Source: Clonostachys chloroleuca (taxonomy: Eukaryota; Ascomycota; Sordariomycetes; Hypocreales; Bionectriaceae). Taken from it: a stretch of DNA of 64,000 nucleotides. Shown in pieces: positions 1-13,031 of this stretch (its first letter is position 1; each line of letters begins with the position of its first letter). The notes beneath the pieces are model-generated. The model was not told where the DNA came from. It saw only the letters and a list, made by a program, of their open reading frames with translations, and did no database searches. The position numbers and the translations under genes were made by a program. The stretch covers positions 18,352,001 through 18,416,000 of the forward strand of contig JBANAY010000003.1 in the NCBI GenBank assembly GCA_037952775.1, given 5' to 3'.

Positions 1-402
1 TTGACACCAAGAGACCTGAAATAGGGCATCCAGAACAGAGCAACCCTCTCATAGCTGTAATGGTCGGAGTATACGAGGAGGATAGCGTTGCACTTGCGTA
101 TCTCTTTGCGTAGTGTGGTCCGGTCTTGCGGCCGCGCCGAAGTATCGACAATGATGGTGGTGACATTTTCGGGCGTCCCAATGCTCGGAGGGATGGTGAT
201 CTGGGGAAGAACGGGCTGTATCTTGTTGGTAATGAATTGGTCCTTGACGAGGGAGGCTATGAGACTGGATTTTCCGGTGGACTCATCGCCACACACACAT
301 ATGCGCACTATGGGAGGGAGAGGGTGGCATGTTAGAATGGGTTCGGGCAGATTGGGCATGCATGTAAGTGCTTGACAGGGGACGCAACGAACCGGTCGTC
401 AT
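1..402 (-). CDS. gem1: Gem1/Miro mitochondrial Rho GTPase, 5' end only
   Basis: This is the N-terminal 105 residues of the tail-anchored mitochondrial outer-membrane GTPase Gem1/Miro, which controls mitochondrial morphology and inheritance; the rest lies beyond the left edge. A tiny first exon (402-393, reading M-T-T plus one base, in a CCACC-ATG context) joins across an 85-base intron (392-308, ending CATAG) to exon 2 (307-1). The joined protein begins [19 protein letters not shown], with the P-loop GDESTGKS at residues 10-17. It continues with the family's conserved [13 protein letters not shown] and [17 protein letters not shown] segments. Family members then carry two EF-hands, a second GTPase and a C-terminal membrane anchor, none of which can be seen here. 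It is divergent to creC, with starts 1.1 kb apart. The identification is firm; only the ten-base first exon is inferred. Confidence 0.93.
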
Positions 403-1537
403 GGTGGAAGTCTCAACGTCGGCGGGGGTATATAGAACCGGGCGATCGTTGAGTTACGTGGATGCCATTTCCAAAGGACAGGAAGAGCAGTCAGGCTCGC
501 GGAGGAAGCAGAGAGGCAGTTCAGCTGGGCGGGAGATGAAGGAGACGGCAGCGGCGGTGGACGTGAAGCTGGTAGAAAATAGCTGTTCAGCTGATGACTG
601 CGGTTCGCCTCTTTGCCGGTGCACTAATTATGATGTAGGCGCGAAGGGGGGCGGGAGCCATGTGCAAGGTCGTCGTTCATGGCTGGGAGAGCCCACCAGC
701 CTTCTGGATTTACCTGCCAATTAGGCGCTCTCAACCCCCAGCCGCCTCCACTAAACAGACCACTCAGGTCGCTGGCAGCTGCAGAGAGACCCCACCTGAT
801 TCGCCCCAGCAGGGTCAATTAGCGGCTAGACCTTCTAAGAGTGCGCTAACGCGCCCGCGGGCTGGATGGATGGAAGCAACATGCGGTGTCTAATACCACC
901 AGCGCTGCATGACGCATGTGGTCGAGTACCAATGCATAGATAGAGAGATAGGTGCGTGGGTTGGGTGAGTGAAGGCAACGCTGTGCATGCTACAGTCTGG
1001 AGAATATCTACATATTTGTGATATCAGACGAGGCTCACCAGATATCCTCTTCCCACGCACTGCGATAGCATCGGGTGCAAGGGCCAGCTACCTTTACATG
1101 AGTCGCTGGCAGGATGCCGGGTTCTGGTTTCTCGACCGCCAAATGGTGGTTCCTTTCCAATTAACCCGGCCCCAGCTCCAGCCCAGCAAACCACATCCTC
1201 TCCCCAGGGATCTAGTTACCCCACACAGAGCGAACCACTCCCATCAACCACCATACATACGCAACCTCGAGTGTGCGACCCGGACTGACCACTCAGGATC
1301 CAAGCGCAGACTGTCTTTGCACCTCAGTTTCTGCCGGGCAGACTCGTCTGGCAACTGCGAACTCGCGCTGAGCCTACCCATACAAACCGAGCAAGGTCCG
1401 AGTTCTGGCCGAACAGCCCTCTCACGCGATCGCGGCCTCAATCTTACTCCTCGTTGCCAATTCATTCTTGTTGAAGACAGAACCAATCTGCTGCGCGCAT
1501 GCCTTCTTGGGAGTAAAGCTCTCACAAAGCCGACACA
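403..1537. other. Divergent intergenic region gem1/creC
   Basis: This 1.1 kb region must hold the promoters and 5' leaders of gem1 (minus) and creC (plus). Open frames here are short and resemble no known protein. The last 300 bases before creC are pyrimidine-rich, as in many fungal leaders. No repeat or RNA gene was recognised. Confidence 0.5.
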
Positions 1538-3827
1538 ATGTTGTAAGTCCATCACAATATAGCGCACACCGCACGATTCGATCCTCTGACCATCTTCGCA
1601 GCGTTCTCCCCCCGCCCCCACGATACCCTCTCAATGGCCAATATGGCGCTGGCGGTATCAACCCTCTGGTACCTGCGATCGAGACCAACAATTCGCTTTC
1701 CAATCCGACTGGACCTGAATGGCAGTTTCTTGTCGGAGAAGGTGACTATCCTCCTCCTAATTTCTACGAATTGCGCTGGGCTAACTGGCTGGTGTCCAGG
1801 AACATATGTCTTGAAGGAGGATCTTCATCTTGCAACACCGCCTCCGCACCCTTCTGAAGCACCTATTATAAATCCCAATCCATTATCGACAGCTCCACAG
1901 CCAGCGTCAGCCGGAACAAAGGTGTCACTTCTTAGCCTCGATGGCCGCTCGAACCCGTCCATGGTCTTCAAGAATCCGCTGGCATTTGTAGGGAATGGGA
2001 ACAGCTCTAGCATTCAAGAACACCCTAGCGAAAGCCGCCTTTCGGCGGAGAGCAAGTTTAGCAGCGAAGATAAACTAAGCACATCTATAAGCGATGCGCC
2101 AGCAACGTCGGTCACTCTCGGGTCTGCGCCGGCCTTTGGAGAAGGCAATGCTCTCCTCGTCCCAGTGCCTCTCAAGGACGGAAACAAGCGAAGGAAACCA
2201 AAGAACAATATGACTAAGAGCAATTCATCTTTCATTTCTCGCGTCATCGTCGATGAGAGCCTAAATAGGAAGCTGACGGACCGGCCAGCTGATGGACTCT
2301 TCGCTTTCGCCAACATTAACAGAGCTTTTCAATGGATTGACCTCTCCTCGGCTACGAAACAGGATTATTTGACCAAGATATTGTTTACCAAGGCGCACTG
2401 TCTATGCCATGATGTCAACCTCATTACCAGGAGTTCCTCGCACATCGACATCATCATGGGCTTTTCCACTGGCGAAATCATATGGTGGGAGCCTATCTCC
2501 CAACGATATACTCGGCTGAATAAGAATGTACGTATAAAAGAAGGCTAGTTCCATGAAATCGCTCAAACCACTAACTTCATGGGTAGGGAATCATCAACAG
2601 CACACCGGTGTCCGAAATCACATGGATCCCCGGTTCTGAGAATCTGTTCCTGGCGGCTCATATGGATGGGTCCTTGGTTGTGTATGACAAGGAGAAGGAT
2701 GATGCTCAATTCAATCCAGATGACGAGGCCTCCGGTGCGCCAAACGGAACCGACGGAGAAAACGGCACCGCCTCCAAGACGAAGGGGAATAAGATACAGG
2801 TCGTCAAGTCTGTCCACTCGAAAAACCAAAAGACAAATCCAGTAGCAGCATGGAAATTGTCCAATCAACGAATCAACGCATTTGCTTTTTCGCCTGATAA
2901 CCGCCATCTCGCCGTAGGGTCGGAGGATGGGACGTTGAGGATTATTGACTATCTTAAAGAGGAGTACGTCCACCTTGGTGTTGGCTACTGAACAACTATC
3001 TTGCCGTACTAACCGTTATCCTCAGACTCCTGGACCTTTTCTACTCGTATTATGGAAGCCTTACCTGTGTCTGTTGGTCACCAGACGCGAAATATGTCCT
3101 CACTGGTGGACAAGATGATTTGATTTCAATCTGGTCGGTAGCTGATTCAGCACTAGTTGCGCGGTGCCAAGGACATCAGTCATGGGTTTCCTCGGTTGCC
3201 TTTGATCCTTGGAGATGCGATGACCGTAACTACCGCTTCGGAAGTGTCGGAGAGGATGGGCGACTATGCTTGTGGGATTTCAACGTCGGCATGCTGCATC
3301 GCCCAAGAGCCGTAAGTCATTTCTTGTCGTAGAAACGTGGCGGTGACAAGCGTCTAACGATTGGATAGCTTTCTGTGCGTCATCGGGGATCTATCTCTTC
3401 CCGATATACTGCGTTGCAACGAGCCGAGACTTCCACTACCGCGGCGTCACACCTTCGCTCAAACTCAAATCTCGAAACCGAAGATGATGAGGAGGATACG
3501 GTCTCACATCCTGTTGAGCCTCGGGCTAGAATCCCAATTCTCCCACCAGTCTTAGTATGTTTGAGCTCTCGGCATACGCTAGTTTGATGTGGCTAACCCG
3601 CGTCTTTTCTCCTTCAGAACAAGAACATCGATACTCATCCCGCCTGCTGGCTCGATTTCACCGAGGATGCCATTATCACAAGCTGCAAATCAGGTAAGTA
3701 GCGCTCGGGCCGTATGATAAGGATTGTGAATGATGACGAATGTTAACCTTTGTCCACAGGACATATCCGCACGTGGAATAGACCTGGGATCGAACCAATT
3801 CCAGGATCTGCTCAGAAGAGTGGGTGA
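1538..3827 (+). CDS. creC: CreC, WD40 partner of the CreB deubiquitinase
   Basis: CreC is a WD40 protein that stabilises the CreB deubiquitinase in the ubiquitination network of carbon catabolite repression. Eight exons rebuild an uninterrupted protein of 621 residues: 1538-1542, 1602-1741, 1800-2527, 2587-2963, 3026-3311, 3369-3554, 3618-3693 and 3760-3827, all with GT-AG introns. Exon 1 supplies only M and two bases of F, giving the family start [10 protein letters not shown]. Other family signatures are [33 protein letters not shown], the [11 protein letters not shown] blade near residues 302-312, [27 protein letters not shown] and [11 protein letters not shown]. The last blade, [10 protein letters not shown], is followed by a short tail; the Aspergillus nidulans protein has, as I recall, a longer C-terminal region. 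The low-complexity segment of exon 6 (residues 513-574) is acidic and Ser/Thr-rich. The reading frame agrees at every junction. Confidence 0.95.
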
Positions 3828-6800
3828 AGTTGTTTAGGTTGATTGTAAATATTCTCTGATGCCGTGCAAGCCGATGAAGGTCATGCCAATTTGTTGTGTA
3901 TTGTTATCAATGGTCAAAACCTCATGTGAAGAACTTCATGTGAGCGCACGGGATTCGACATGTGTCTACTCTGAAATTGTTCTCGTGTACGGCCCGGCCG
4001 CGGTCCGGTGAACAGCGCAAATGCCAGGTTTTCAACCCAAAAAAAATAAAATAAAAAAATTACGACTTCAAAGATAGACAATCAATGCTAGGATCATCGA
4101 TCCGTATACATCATGCTCGGAGAAAGCTGGAATTACATGACCCCAGACGAAAACTAGTCGGGATGGCAGCTAGTCATCCAACCCTGGTCAGGAATTTATA
4201 CGGAGGGAATCAGACCAGATCGTAAAGGACCGTTCGATCCCATTGCTACCCTCTTCACAAGCAAACAGCGGCGGGGCGCGCCCGCTTTTGGTTTTTGCGA
4301 ATCTCGAAACCCTTAGAATGGGGCGATTGTACATCTCTATCGGGGCTCGGCAAGCTCGCCGTTAAAGCCCGCCGGACTTAAATAGGAAACCTGGCGTGAG
4401 GCGTGTATCGCAACATGTGCGTCCGCGACGTTAATGTTCCGGCTCGGTATCGAGCGGGAACGAAAGCGGAGACCCGGGAAGCGGCGCATATTGCTCGCCA
4501 GTCTGCCAGCCCACGGTACCTGTCTATCATAGCTTGCGTATAATAGGGACACGCTCCTCCCCTCCTACGTACACGCTCACACCCTGCATGATTTGCAAGA
4601 GTATGTGCTTGCAGAGCCTGGACATCTGATATGTGTATGGTGGCGTGATGTAGGCGCGGTTGCAGTTACCACACACTACCATTCGGGACGGCAGTGGTAC
4701 TCCTGCAGGGCTGAAGGCACCCCTGGTTCCATCCCGTCAGGAAGAACTCGGGAGAGGGCTGTCTTTTGTACGAGTGACGACGTAATTGTACAGACGACAA
4801 GTTTTCCCGTTTTGAGACCTTGGGGAGAGGAAACCGGGTGCACGTAGCATGATGGCGAACTCGCTTATGTTGACCTCGGAGGCCGATTCGACGGGGGTTG
4901 ATCAGGGCTTGCGCATCAACGAGCTCTGCTTGAAGCTTGTGATATTGCAGCGCCCGTTGTCCACGCACTTAATGCTCGCCAACGGAGCAAACCAGCACAG
5001 GTGTGGACCCTGTGACCCGGCCTTATCTCAAGATCCCTGAGTTTTGCATTCCGTTCGCTGAGCGGGTGAGGATAAAAGAGGATACAACGATGGAGCCTAG
5101 ACCAAGAGCTGACCAGAGCTCTGGGCCCCAGGGACGGATGGGCCAGTAAGGGCCGGGAGATAGTGAGAAGATATACCCGTGCTAAAACACCCACTATCTG
5201 CACGGCCAATCGAGATGTGGCGCGGCAGATAAAGGACATCATCTAATTGCCTACAAATCTTGATACCTGAAGTGGGCTCCGAGTGTTCGTGATCCCACGG
5301 CCCAGCCTCGGCGCGCCGCATGGGCAGGGAGACTAGAGGAGAAGACCCAATGTGAGGATGGATCCGGCGCACACACAAACTGACTCAGCTGAACTACTGC
5401 GGCAGTCAGCCATCACGAACCAGCCACAACTGATGGCATTGGCCAGGCTGTGAGTAACCTTAGTTGGGAATACCACCTCACCACAGGACACTGGCGACCT
5501 CCGAGGGTGCATTGTGCAAATAAAGTATGCCTACATGGCAGCGTAGCATGCGTCTTCCAGTGGCCTGACAGGCTGCAGGCATGGGAGGTCTGATGATGCC
5601 ATTTCGAGGTATTGTTCCTGTTTGTCGGCAGGAAGCGAATTTTTCTTCGGCCAAGGCTTCTAGAGCCCGTCCGTTTACAAGGATAGGCGAAGCACCACAG
5701 TAACCCTCCCTGCTTGGCAGCAGACCCTGCTCTTGGAATGCAGGCCTAACACCAACATGCATGCAGAAGCAGGCGGGTAGGCACTGATGATGCGCTGCTT
5801 CAGCTCTGTGCCTTGATATTGTGGACGGGCCCAGCAACTAGTTGAAACTAGCACCGCCGAGAGATGGCTCATTAGATAGGTGATTATGCCCAATGGCTGG
5901 TTGACGGGCGCCCGACGATGGCGGAGGCATGCTACCTGGCTCTAGATCCATTGCGTGCTTGTATGAGTGGTTAATCTGCCCTGGCACTACAGATTGGGAA
6001 CAGTCGAGGCTGGCTTATCGTGCCTGAAAATCATCGGATGGACTATTTCGGCAACGGCGGTTGGGGCTGCTGTCGCAAGCCCGGCCCAGTATTTCGGGGG
6101 GCACAAGGGAGAGTTTGGACATTTGCTCCGAGCAGCGTATGGGAAAGACTGGATTGATCGTTGCTCTCAAAGCATCAATGCGCAGTCTTCTTCATGCTCG
6201 CAGGTATCTGAGGTACGGGCTGGCGCCGGGCTCATCCCGGGAATACAGCGGCAAACGGGGCGGACATCAGGGCTGGTGGATTTGAGTCGGTGTAGCTCTG
6301 CCGAAGACTTCCGAGGTGGCTCAGCGTGACTCTTCATTGGTCGCATCTCGAGTCGCGCATCCCGTGGCTGTAGCATGAGACACCCCCTCCCCCGTTGGTG
6401 GGCAGATTCTTCTTCGTGACGAGGGCTGAAGCATTTTTCTGGTTGACTTTGTCACTGCTTTGTTTTGTAACGGCCAACAAAGTATGCTCCCCCCGTTTCG
6501 AGTTCATCAGGGTCCATATAAGCGCAGTCAGGAGGCGCCCTCCAGCAGCGCACGCAGATGCATTTGCGCCCCCACCTGTCAGAAGGGACCAGAATGGCCT
6601 CCAGTGTAGGACAGCAGGAATGAGGGAGTGCGTAAGGGCATCCGCGCAGTCCTCTCACAGCAATCCGTATCGCCAATGCGAATCCTGTCATCACACGACG
6701 ACGCACTACAACTCCGTCTCTCGTGAGTGCTGACCGGAGTCATCAGAGCGAGGTCATTCATGAGACGAACCACCACCCCCATCACTGCCACTCCCATAAA

Positions 6801-8011
6801 GTGCCCCTCGTCATAAAGAAGAAAAGAAGGAAAACCCTGATAGGCACATTGCATCATACCCACTTGGATGGGTGTGATGGGGCGTGTGCCATCCACGGCC
6901 CCTGTAGACTAAAGCCGATGTGTGTGCAACCACGGATCCGTCCTTAACGGAGGTCCATTGAAAGGCTGGCACACCAAAATGGAGGCTCGCAGTAGAGAAT
7001 TGATGTACTGCTTCGGTGGCTTGAATTGCTTCCTAATACCGATGATGCGTGATGAGCAGAGGCTACGTAATGTTAGAACTATCAAGATCCAAGAGAATTT
7101 TTCCGGCCGAGAAACATACCGAAAAAACCGGGTAAATAATTTGGCATTGCAGAGGTCAAAGCGCGATAATGCACGGGCTGTTCAGCGCGCGCCCGAAACA
7201 CCTAGGAGATAGGCATTATGAGCAGTTTCTGTAAATCCATGAGATAATCGCTGCTCGTAGACAATAAGAGAGTGGCTTGACCTCACGATACCGTAAAGCG
7301 CAAGATAAGCAAGCAGGGGGTGAGGGAAGGTACAAGCCCCTCTTTCCTCAGCAATTCGCGAAAGCCGGCCCCACATGACTCAATCCAGCTTCCCGTGGCG
7401 TGCGTGGAAAGAGAAAGAGCGATCTGTTGAAACAGCAGTGACCTGCGCGCGTACTTATGATCAGCGGTGTTGCAATCAGTCTTTTGCCTCGCGGTCCAGA
7501 ATCAACCAGGTCAGGTTTCTGAGTCTATCCAGTTTTCTCCTCTTTTCTCCTGCTCTTCGTTATACCCGAACTTTGTCATAAGATCATACGCCTCAAGCCG
7601 ATCATCAGCCCAGATATCGGAGGCGGCTGCAGGCCCCACCAACGCACCTCGCCTAGCCCTTCCAACCGGCTAACTGAACCCCTCCCCCCACGCGCATCGT
7701 ACCTCCGATACAGGGAGTACCCGCGACAAAGTACTGCTGGTGCGCTTGTTCGTACGGATTGGACCTGACGGGACGGTTGTCAGCCATCCTGGAGACCTGG
7801 CGTGTGCTCAAGAGCAAAGAAGAATCCTGCCGCTCCCATTTCAGCCTGAACTTAAAGAGTTCGCACGCCCCATTACGGATTCTTCTCCTTCCTCTAGAAT
7901 CGCAATTCTGCCCCTTCTCAACCCCTTCCCTCACTCTTCCCAACTTTTGTGTTCTTCTTCCCCAAGCACTGTACTTGGGGCTGCAGAAGCATCACCCTCG
8001 CAACACACACA
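3828..8011. other. 4.2 kb intergenic region, no gene recognised
   Basis: The first 250 bases are the creC 3' region, with an A-rich stretch near 4038-4062. The last 400 or so bases, rich in C and T, are likely the leader of the arrestin gene. Between them, open frames stay below about 120 codons and none resembles a known family. No inverted repeat or transposase remnant was recognised. Confidence 0.4.
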
Positions 8012-9943
8012 ATGCCGTCAATATTCTCGTCGGTAACCGGCCGCAATGCGGCCAGTCTCTTTGATATTCGGTAAGGACTCTTTTCCGCTAACCCGTTCTC
8101 ACTTCGCCCCGCTAACCGGCTTGTTCCCAGCTTAGATAGCGACTTCATCGTATTTCGAGGAAATGAGCATGAGTCTGCGGGTCAGATGATCAAGGGAGTT
8201 GTTGTCTTGTGTCTTCCGTCTGCGCTGCGCATGGAGGATGTGCGCCTGCGGTTGACGGGCACCCTGAGAATAAAGTAAGTCGCACGACAGTGTCTCGGCG
8301 CCACCACGTGGGTCCAACGGCAAAAACGTCATGCTAACGCCTGCATCACCAGCGCCCCCGGATCATCGAGTCAAAAAGGCGAAAAGCATACGACAATTCT
8401 CGAGCATCGATGGGCACCTTTCGTGGGAACCCACGGAAAGAGCATGAGTCTATCTGCCGGAAACTACGAATACCCCTTCGAGTACCTTCTCCCCGGAGAC
8501 ACGGCCGAGAGCGTCGAGGGAATCCCAGAAGCATCCATCACCTACCGCCTAAAAGCAACCGTGGGCCGCGGCAAGCTCGCATATGATTTACACGCCTACA
8601 AGCACCTCAGAGTCATTCGAGCCCCGGAGCCTGGTGCCCTTGAGTTTCTCCACGCCATGAGCGTGGAAAACATTTGGCCGAACAAAATTGATTACTCTAT
8701 CATCATCCCTCAGAAGGCCGTGGTGTTTGGTGGAACTGTCAAACTGCAGATGCGACTGACTCCCCTGCTGAAGGGATTAGAAATGGGAGAGATCACAGCG
8801 AAAATGGTGGAAATCCGTGAGACTTGCATTCCCTCGCCTACAGGCCTCAATGTACGGGATCACAAGATTGAACGAGATGTATCGACATGGAAATTCGGAG
8901 TGAATCGGGAGGAACACTGGCACGACATGATCGAGGACACTGGTCAAGAGGGATGGGCTCTGGAAAAGCAGCTCACCCTTCCCAAGAAACTCCGCCAGTG
9001 CATTCAAGACCTGAATTTGCACGGCATCAAGGTCCGCCATAAAATCAAGCTCACTATTGCCCTGGAGAACCCCGATGGACACATTTCTGAGGTAAGCATT
9101 GGAATCATCCACTATATCTTGTTGATCTGCATGGCTAACATACACTTGCAGCTTCGGGCCACCCTCCCAATTTCTATTTTCATTTCACCGAACCTGCCCC
9201 TTGACGATGAGGGAAACCTGATTGAGCAGGCAGGTGGTGTTGCTCCTGAATCAGACCTCGGGGCCGCTGCTCCTCCTGGCTATGGAGAGCATGTTCTGGA
9301 TCAGCTCTATGATGAGGTTGAAATGACAGGTTTCCAAACACCAGCGTTCCAATCTGGGGTCAACAGCCCCTTCTACATTCACTCCCGTGCAGGTTCAAGC
9401 GAAAACCTAGCCGGTATAACACACGAAGCACCATTCACACCGTCAGCACTGTCATCGAGACTGGCAGATGTTTCAATCGACCCGAGCCAAAGAAATACAG
9501 CTTTTAGTTCTGGCCATCATGGACACCACACAGCGAGATCGGAGCCTGCTTCCAACAATCTCACGCGACACAACAGCAGTGAGGATGACCGAACACCGGG
9601 ATCCGAGTCTCCGCAACACATTCATATTGATGAAAGCGAATTTGCTGAACTCAACAAGGTTCCCAGCTATTCAACAGCGCTTAGGATGCCAGCGTCAACT
9701 CGCAACCAAGCGGAGGCTTTCGATCTCCCCGACTACCAAACCGCACTGAGTGCACCACGAACACCACCAGCCGCTTCAGAGGCACTCTCTGGCGAGTATC
9801 TGCCTTCTATTTCTGAAGACTTTGCCGCCGAACACGGTGTGCGCAATGGCCCAGTACGAGTAACTTGCAGGAGGAGCCACACAGACACAACAGCTAATGG
9901 TCAAAGGCTTCACATTCTTCAGGCTAGAGACCAGATGGTCTAA
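8012..9943 (+). CDS. Arrestin-related ubiquitin-ligase adaptor (ApyA/CreD family)
   Basis: This is an alpha-arrestin that recruits the HECT ubiquitin ligase HulA/Rsp5 to membrane permeases for endocytosis. Four exons (8012-8070, 8131-8274, 8353-9091, 9152-9943) give 577 residues, close to the length of A. nidulans ApyA and CreD. The N-arrestin domain begins at SLFDIRLDSDFIVFRGNEHE (about residues 16-35). AHAMSVENIWPNKIDYS and the C-arrestin segment ELRATLPISIFISPNLPLD (314-332) are typical. Three PY-type motifs, which bind WW domains of the ligase, are visible: PPGY at 355-358, VPSY at 484-487 and LPDY at 506-509. The tail from residue 375 is Ser/Thr-rich and probably disordered and phosphorylated. 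N-terminal wording resembles ApyA more than CreD, but the paralogue is not settled, so no symbol is given. The next recognised gene upstream is creC. Confidence 0.92.
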
Positions 9944-11325
9944 ATAGACTACTGGGTGTACATCTAACTATTTTTCATTGAAGCTTAAAGTTTGCATCAA
10001 ATTAGCGGGCGTTGGGAGGCATTATATTTATCATTTTTGGGTTTTTACGATATATCCAACTTCATGCCTCGGACGTGCATGAGATTTCTTTTGTGTTTGG
10101 GTTTTGCTTGGGCGGATATTTCTTATAGACGGACAGGTTTCAAATTGGGGTTTATTGGGCGAACTTGATGAAGACTCATGGACTGAGCAAGAATGGAACA
10201 AATCGATACAGGTTCAATACAAGGAAGTAATGACCAACAGACACTTGCCTTACTAAAACTGACTCTGAATGTTTTCCTGGTTGACGGGTATGTCTCAAGC
10301 ATGTCTCACCTATAATTGCTCATGCTTTGAGTCGATGACTCGGATAGCAACCTGCGGTGTCACGCAATCATCCGATCTCGTCCCAGGACGTCTTTCCCGC
10401 AGTTAGGAGCAGCAGCAAAACCCGAACAAGCGCTAACAGTGGGGCCACCGGCTAATCTAATTTTTCAAGAATAGCACGACTTTGGGCGGCGAGGGGATGT
10501 GACGTCAATGAGTTCATTTGAGCATTTCCTCTACGGCCTGGACAGACGAGCTGAGCTTTCATGGTAGAGTGCACAGAATTCCATCGCAAGATTGGCACCG
10601 AGGGCAGCAATTACTACAACGGGATGCCTCCCATGGGATTCCCTGCAAATAAGATGCTTAGCTTAGTAGCCGTGTTCCAAGAATAACTCCCACGTCTCTG
10701 CTGCTCCCGTTCTTACGTGATGTGCGCTGTGGGTGAGGCCCCAACTTCCTAATAATTTCGGACGACAGCTACTATTGCCGCTAATAATCTCATCACATTC
10801 CCCCCACCCAACTGAGCTTGGCTCGTCCAGATTCATATTGATGACAGCGATTACCAACGGCCAGTCTCCGAAGTCGTCGGTTCATATTACGACGCCGCCC
10901 ACTGCACCAGGGTCAGCGCAGGCCGTATGTACATAGTACGCAATAACAAATACTTGGTAGTAAGTGGGACTGCAAAAAGAATTCCAAGGCCCTGTCGTGC
11001 GACTGCTGCTTTCCCCGTTCCCCATCCTGCCGGATCGTGAAGGCCAGCCCGCAGCAGCTGATCCCAATATAGTAAGGCAGGTAGAGTTGCATCCTGCCAA
11101 CGGGACTCAACCTTGCACCCCGACAGTCCGACTGCCATTCTGTTCTTTCAGCATACAAATTTCGACTATTCTTTTGCACAGCGACGACCACGATCGACGG
11201 CTCCCGCCTCCGATTTCCTCAACTACCGAGCGACCTGCCATCCCGACCGCCCTCTCCATCAGCAGATCCTGTCCTCCCCCGCACACACACACACACCTCG
11301 CGATCTGCCGACATAACTGTCTACC
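9944..11325. other. Intergenic region between arrestin and Slm-like genes
   Basis: This holds the arrestin 3' region (T-rich, 9970-10130) and the Slm-like gene's promoter and C-rich leader, which has a CA repeat at about 11282-11296. Small overlapping frames near 10880-11300 show no family resemblance. Nothing else was recognised. Confidence 0.4.
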
Positions 11326-13031
11326 ATGGCAACCTCGCCCCCTAGCAGCACGCTCCCTTCGAGAGCAGCGACAGGCCTGAGCGCATACAGCGAGGATAAC
11401 GCCTACGACTACGATACCACAAGCGTACGTTCCACACACGAGCCCTCCTTGCTGGACTAGGAAGCTCAGCTCGGCGCCAGATAGGTGGGGGGATCTTGCT
11501 AACCGGGCTTTTGCAATACAGACAGCCGGTCTTCTGGCAGAACGCCTGCAAGCATGGAAGCATGCTGTTGGATATCTCGAGGAGTTCATTGGGGTCATGG
11601 AGAAACTCCATGGCAAGCACGCCAAGGAGTATGAGCGTGCTCTCAAGGTTGGACTACCCTCTCTCGTTTTTCATCTCCCGCCGCGGAGAATGACCGGTTC
11701 TCGCACAGCACAGCCTTTTCTAACTGCGATTCTAGACCATCTCGAACCCATTGAGGGAGGGTCACCACTTTGACCAGAGTCTCGGAGGTCTCGCCGGTTT
11801 CTTTGAGAACCTGCGCGCAAATACGCAGTCACTGATTAACACGAACATGGAAACGGAAAAGGCCATTAAGAGTTCGGTTCTTCCCGTCCTCGATCGTCTT
11901 CACAAGGAAATCAAGGCCAAGTCCAAGGAGCTTGCCAATGGTGCTATCAAGGGGGCCAAGGAGGTTGAGAAGCTCCGTGGCCTCACCCAGAAACAAATTG
12001 AGTTCCTCGGCCAACAGACGGCAGCGTATGACGCGGTTAGCGGCAAGCTCAACTCGATTGACGATCCGTACGTACTTCGCCGAGGAGTCCTCTATCGCCT
12101 CACCGCGCAGTGCGCTGCTGAGAACAACCACCACAATGACCTCGTTGTTGTGCAGCACAACTTTGCGACATTTGAGGCGCGCATCATTTCCATCATCCAA
12201 CAAGCGATGGAGCAATTCACCACGATTTGCGGTGGACAGGCAGACAAAACCCGGGCTCTGCACACCGACATGCTAAACGCAATCCAGCATGTGCCGCTGG
12301 AGTTTGAATGGGCCAACTTCACTGTCCGCTACGCCGAGCGTCTCGCTCAGCCCAACGAGCCGCCTCGCTCCATTGACCAGATCTCCTTCCCTGGCCAGGC
12401 ACACGAGTCGACAGTTGCAGTAAAAGAAGGCTCGCTGGAGCGGAGGTCGCGAAACAAGCTCTCTTGGGGCTACACAACCAACTACTATGTCATCACAAAA
12501 TCTCGCTTCCTGCATCAATTCAAGGATTCCGAGATGATCAAGGACGAGCCAAAGCCAGAGCTGAGTCTCTACCTTCCCGACTCCGTTGTCGGCTTGCCAA
12601 CCGGTGACAAGTTCACAATCAAGGGCAAGGACAGGAGCAGGACGGTGAGCAGCAAGCTCACTGGCACAGCCGAGATCAACTTCAAGGCATCCAGCGCCGA
12701 TGATGCCCAGAAGTGGGTTCAGGTCCTCTCGAGCCTCATCGTCGCTCCAGACAAGGAGAGCCCCGCAACACCGGCGGGAGCAGCAACGCCCACGTCAGCA
12801 AAGTCCGAATCGCCCAAGGCCCAGAAGGAGGCAATCACCCCTCCACCGGCAACGACCCCCGTCGATTCGCATCAGGCGCAGGAGGCGGGCGTCACAGAGG
12901 CTCCTGCAGCATCCGCTAAGCCTGCCGTGGCTGCAGACTCAAAACCGGCTACTGCAGATTCAAAGCCTTCTGCAGACGTAAAGACCCCTGCTGCGGAGAA
13001 GGCGGTGGACACCAAGTCTGAGCTTCAATAG
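11326..13031 (+). CDS. Slm1/Slm2-type BAR-PH domain protein
   Basis: This resembles yeast Slm1/Slm2, phosphoinositide-binding eisosome proteins that act with TORC2 in plasma-membrane stress signalling and actin organisation. Three exons (11326-11424, 11522-11647, 11736-13031) encode 506 residues. Residues about 35-285 form a helical F-BAR-like region, running from LLAERLQAWKHAVGYLEEF and EKLHGKHAKEYERAL through the stretch rich in lysine and glutamate. The PH domain lies at about 303-410, from VAVKEGSLERRSR with SWGYTTNYYVITKSRFLHQF to the closing helix DDAQKWVQVLSSL. The last 95 residues are low-complexity Ala/Pro/Lys with near-repeats of ADSKPAT and probably unstructured. The start ATG follows a C-rich leader and is the first in frame. 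Other fungal BAR-PH proteins are possible, but domain order and length fit Slm best. Confidence 0.88.
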
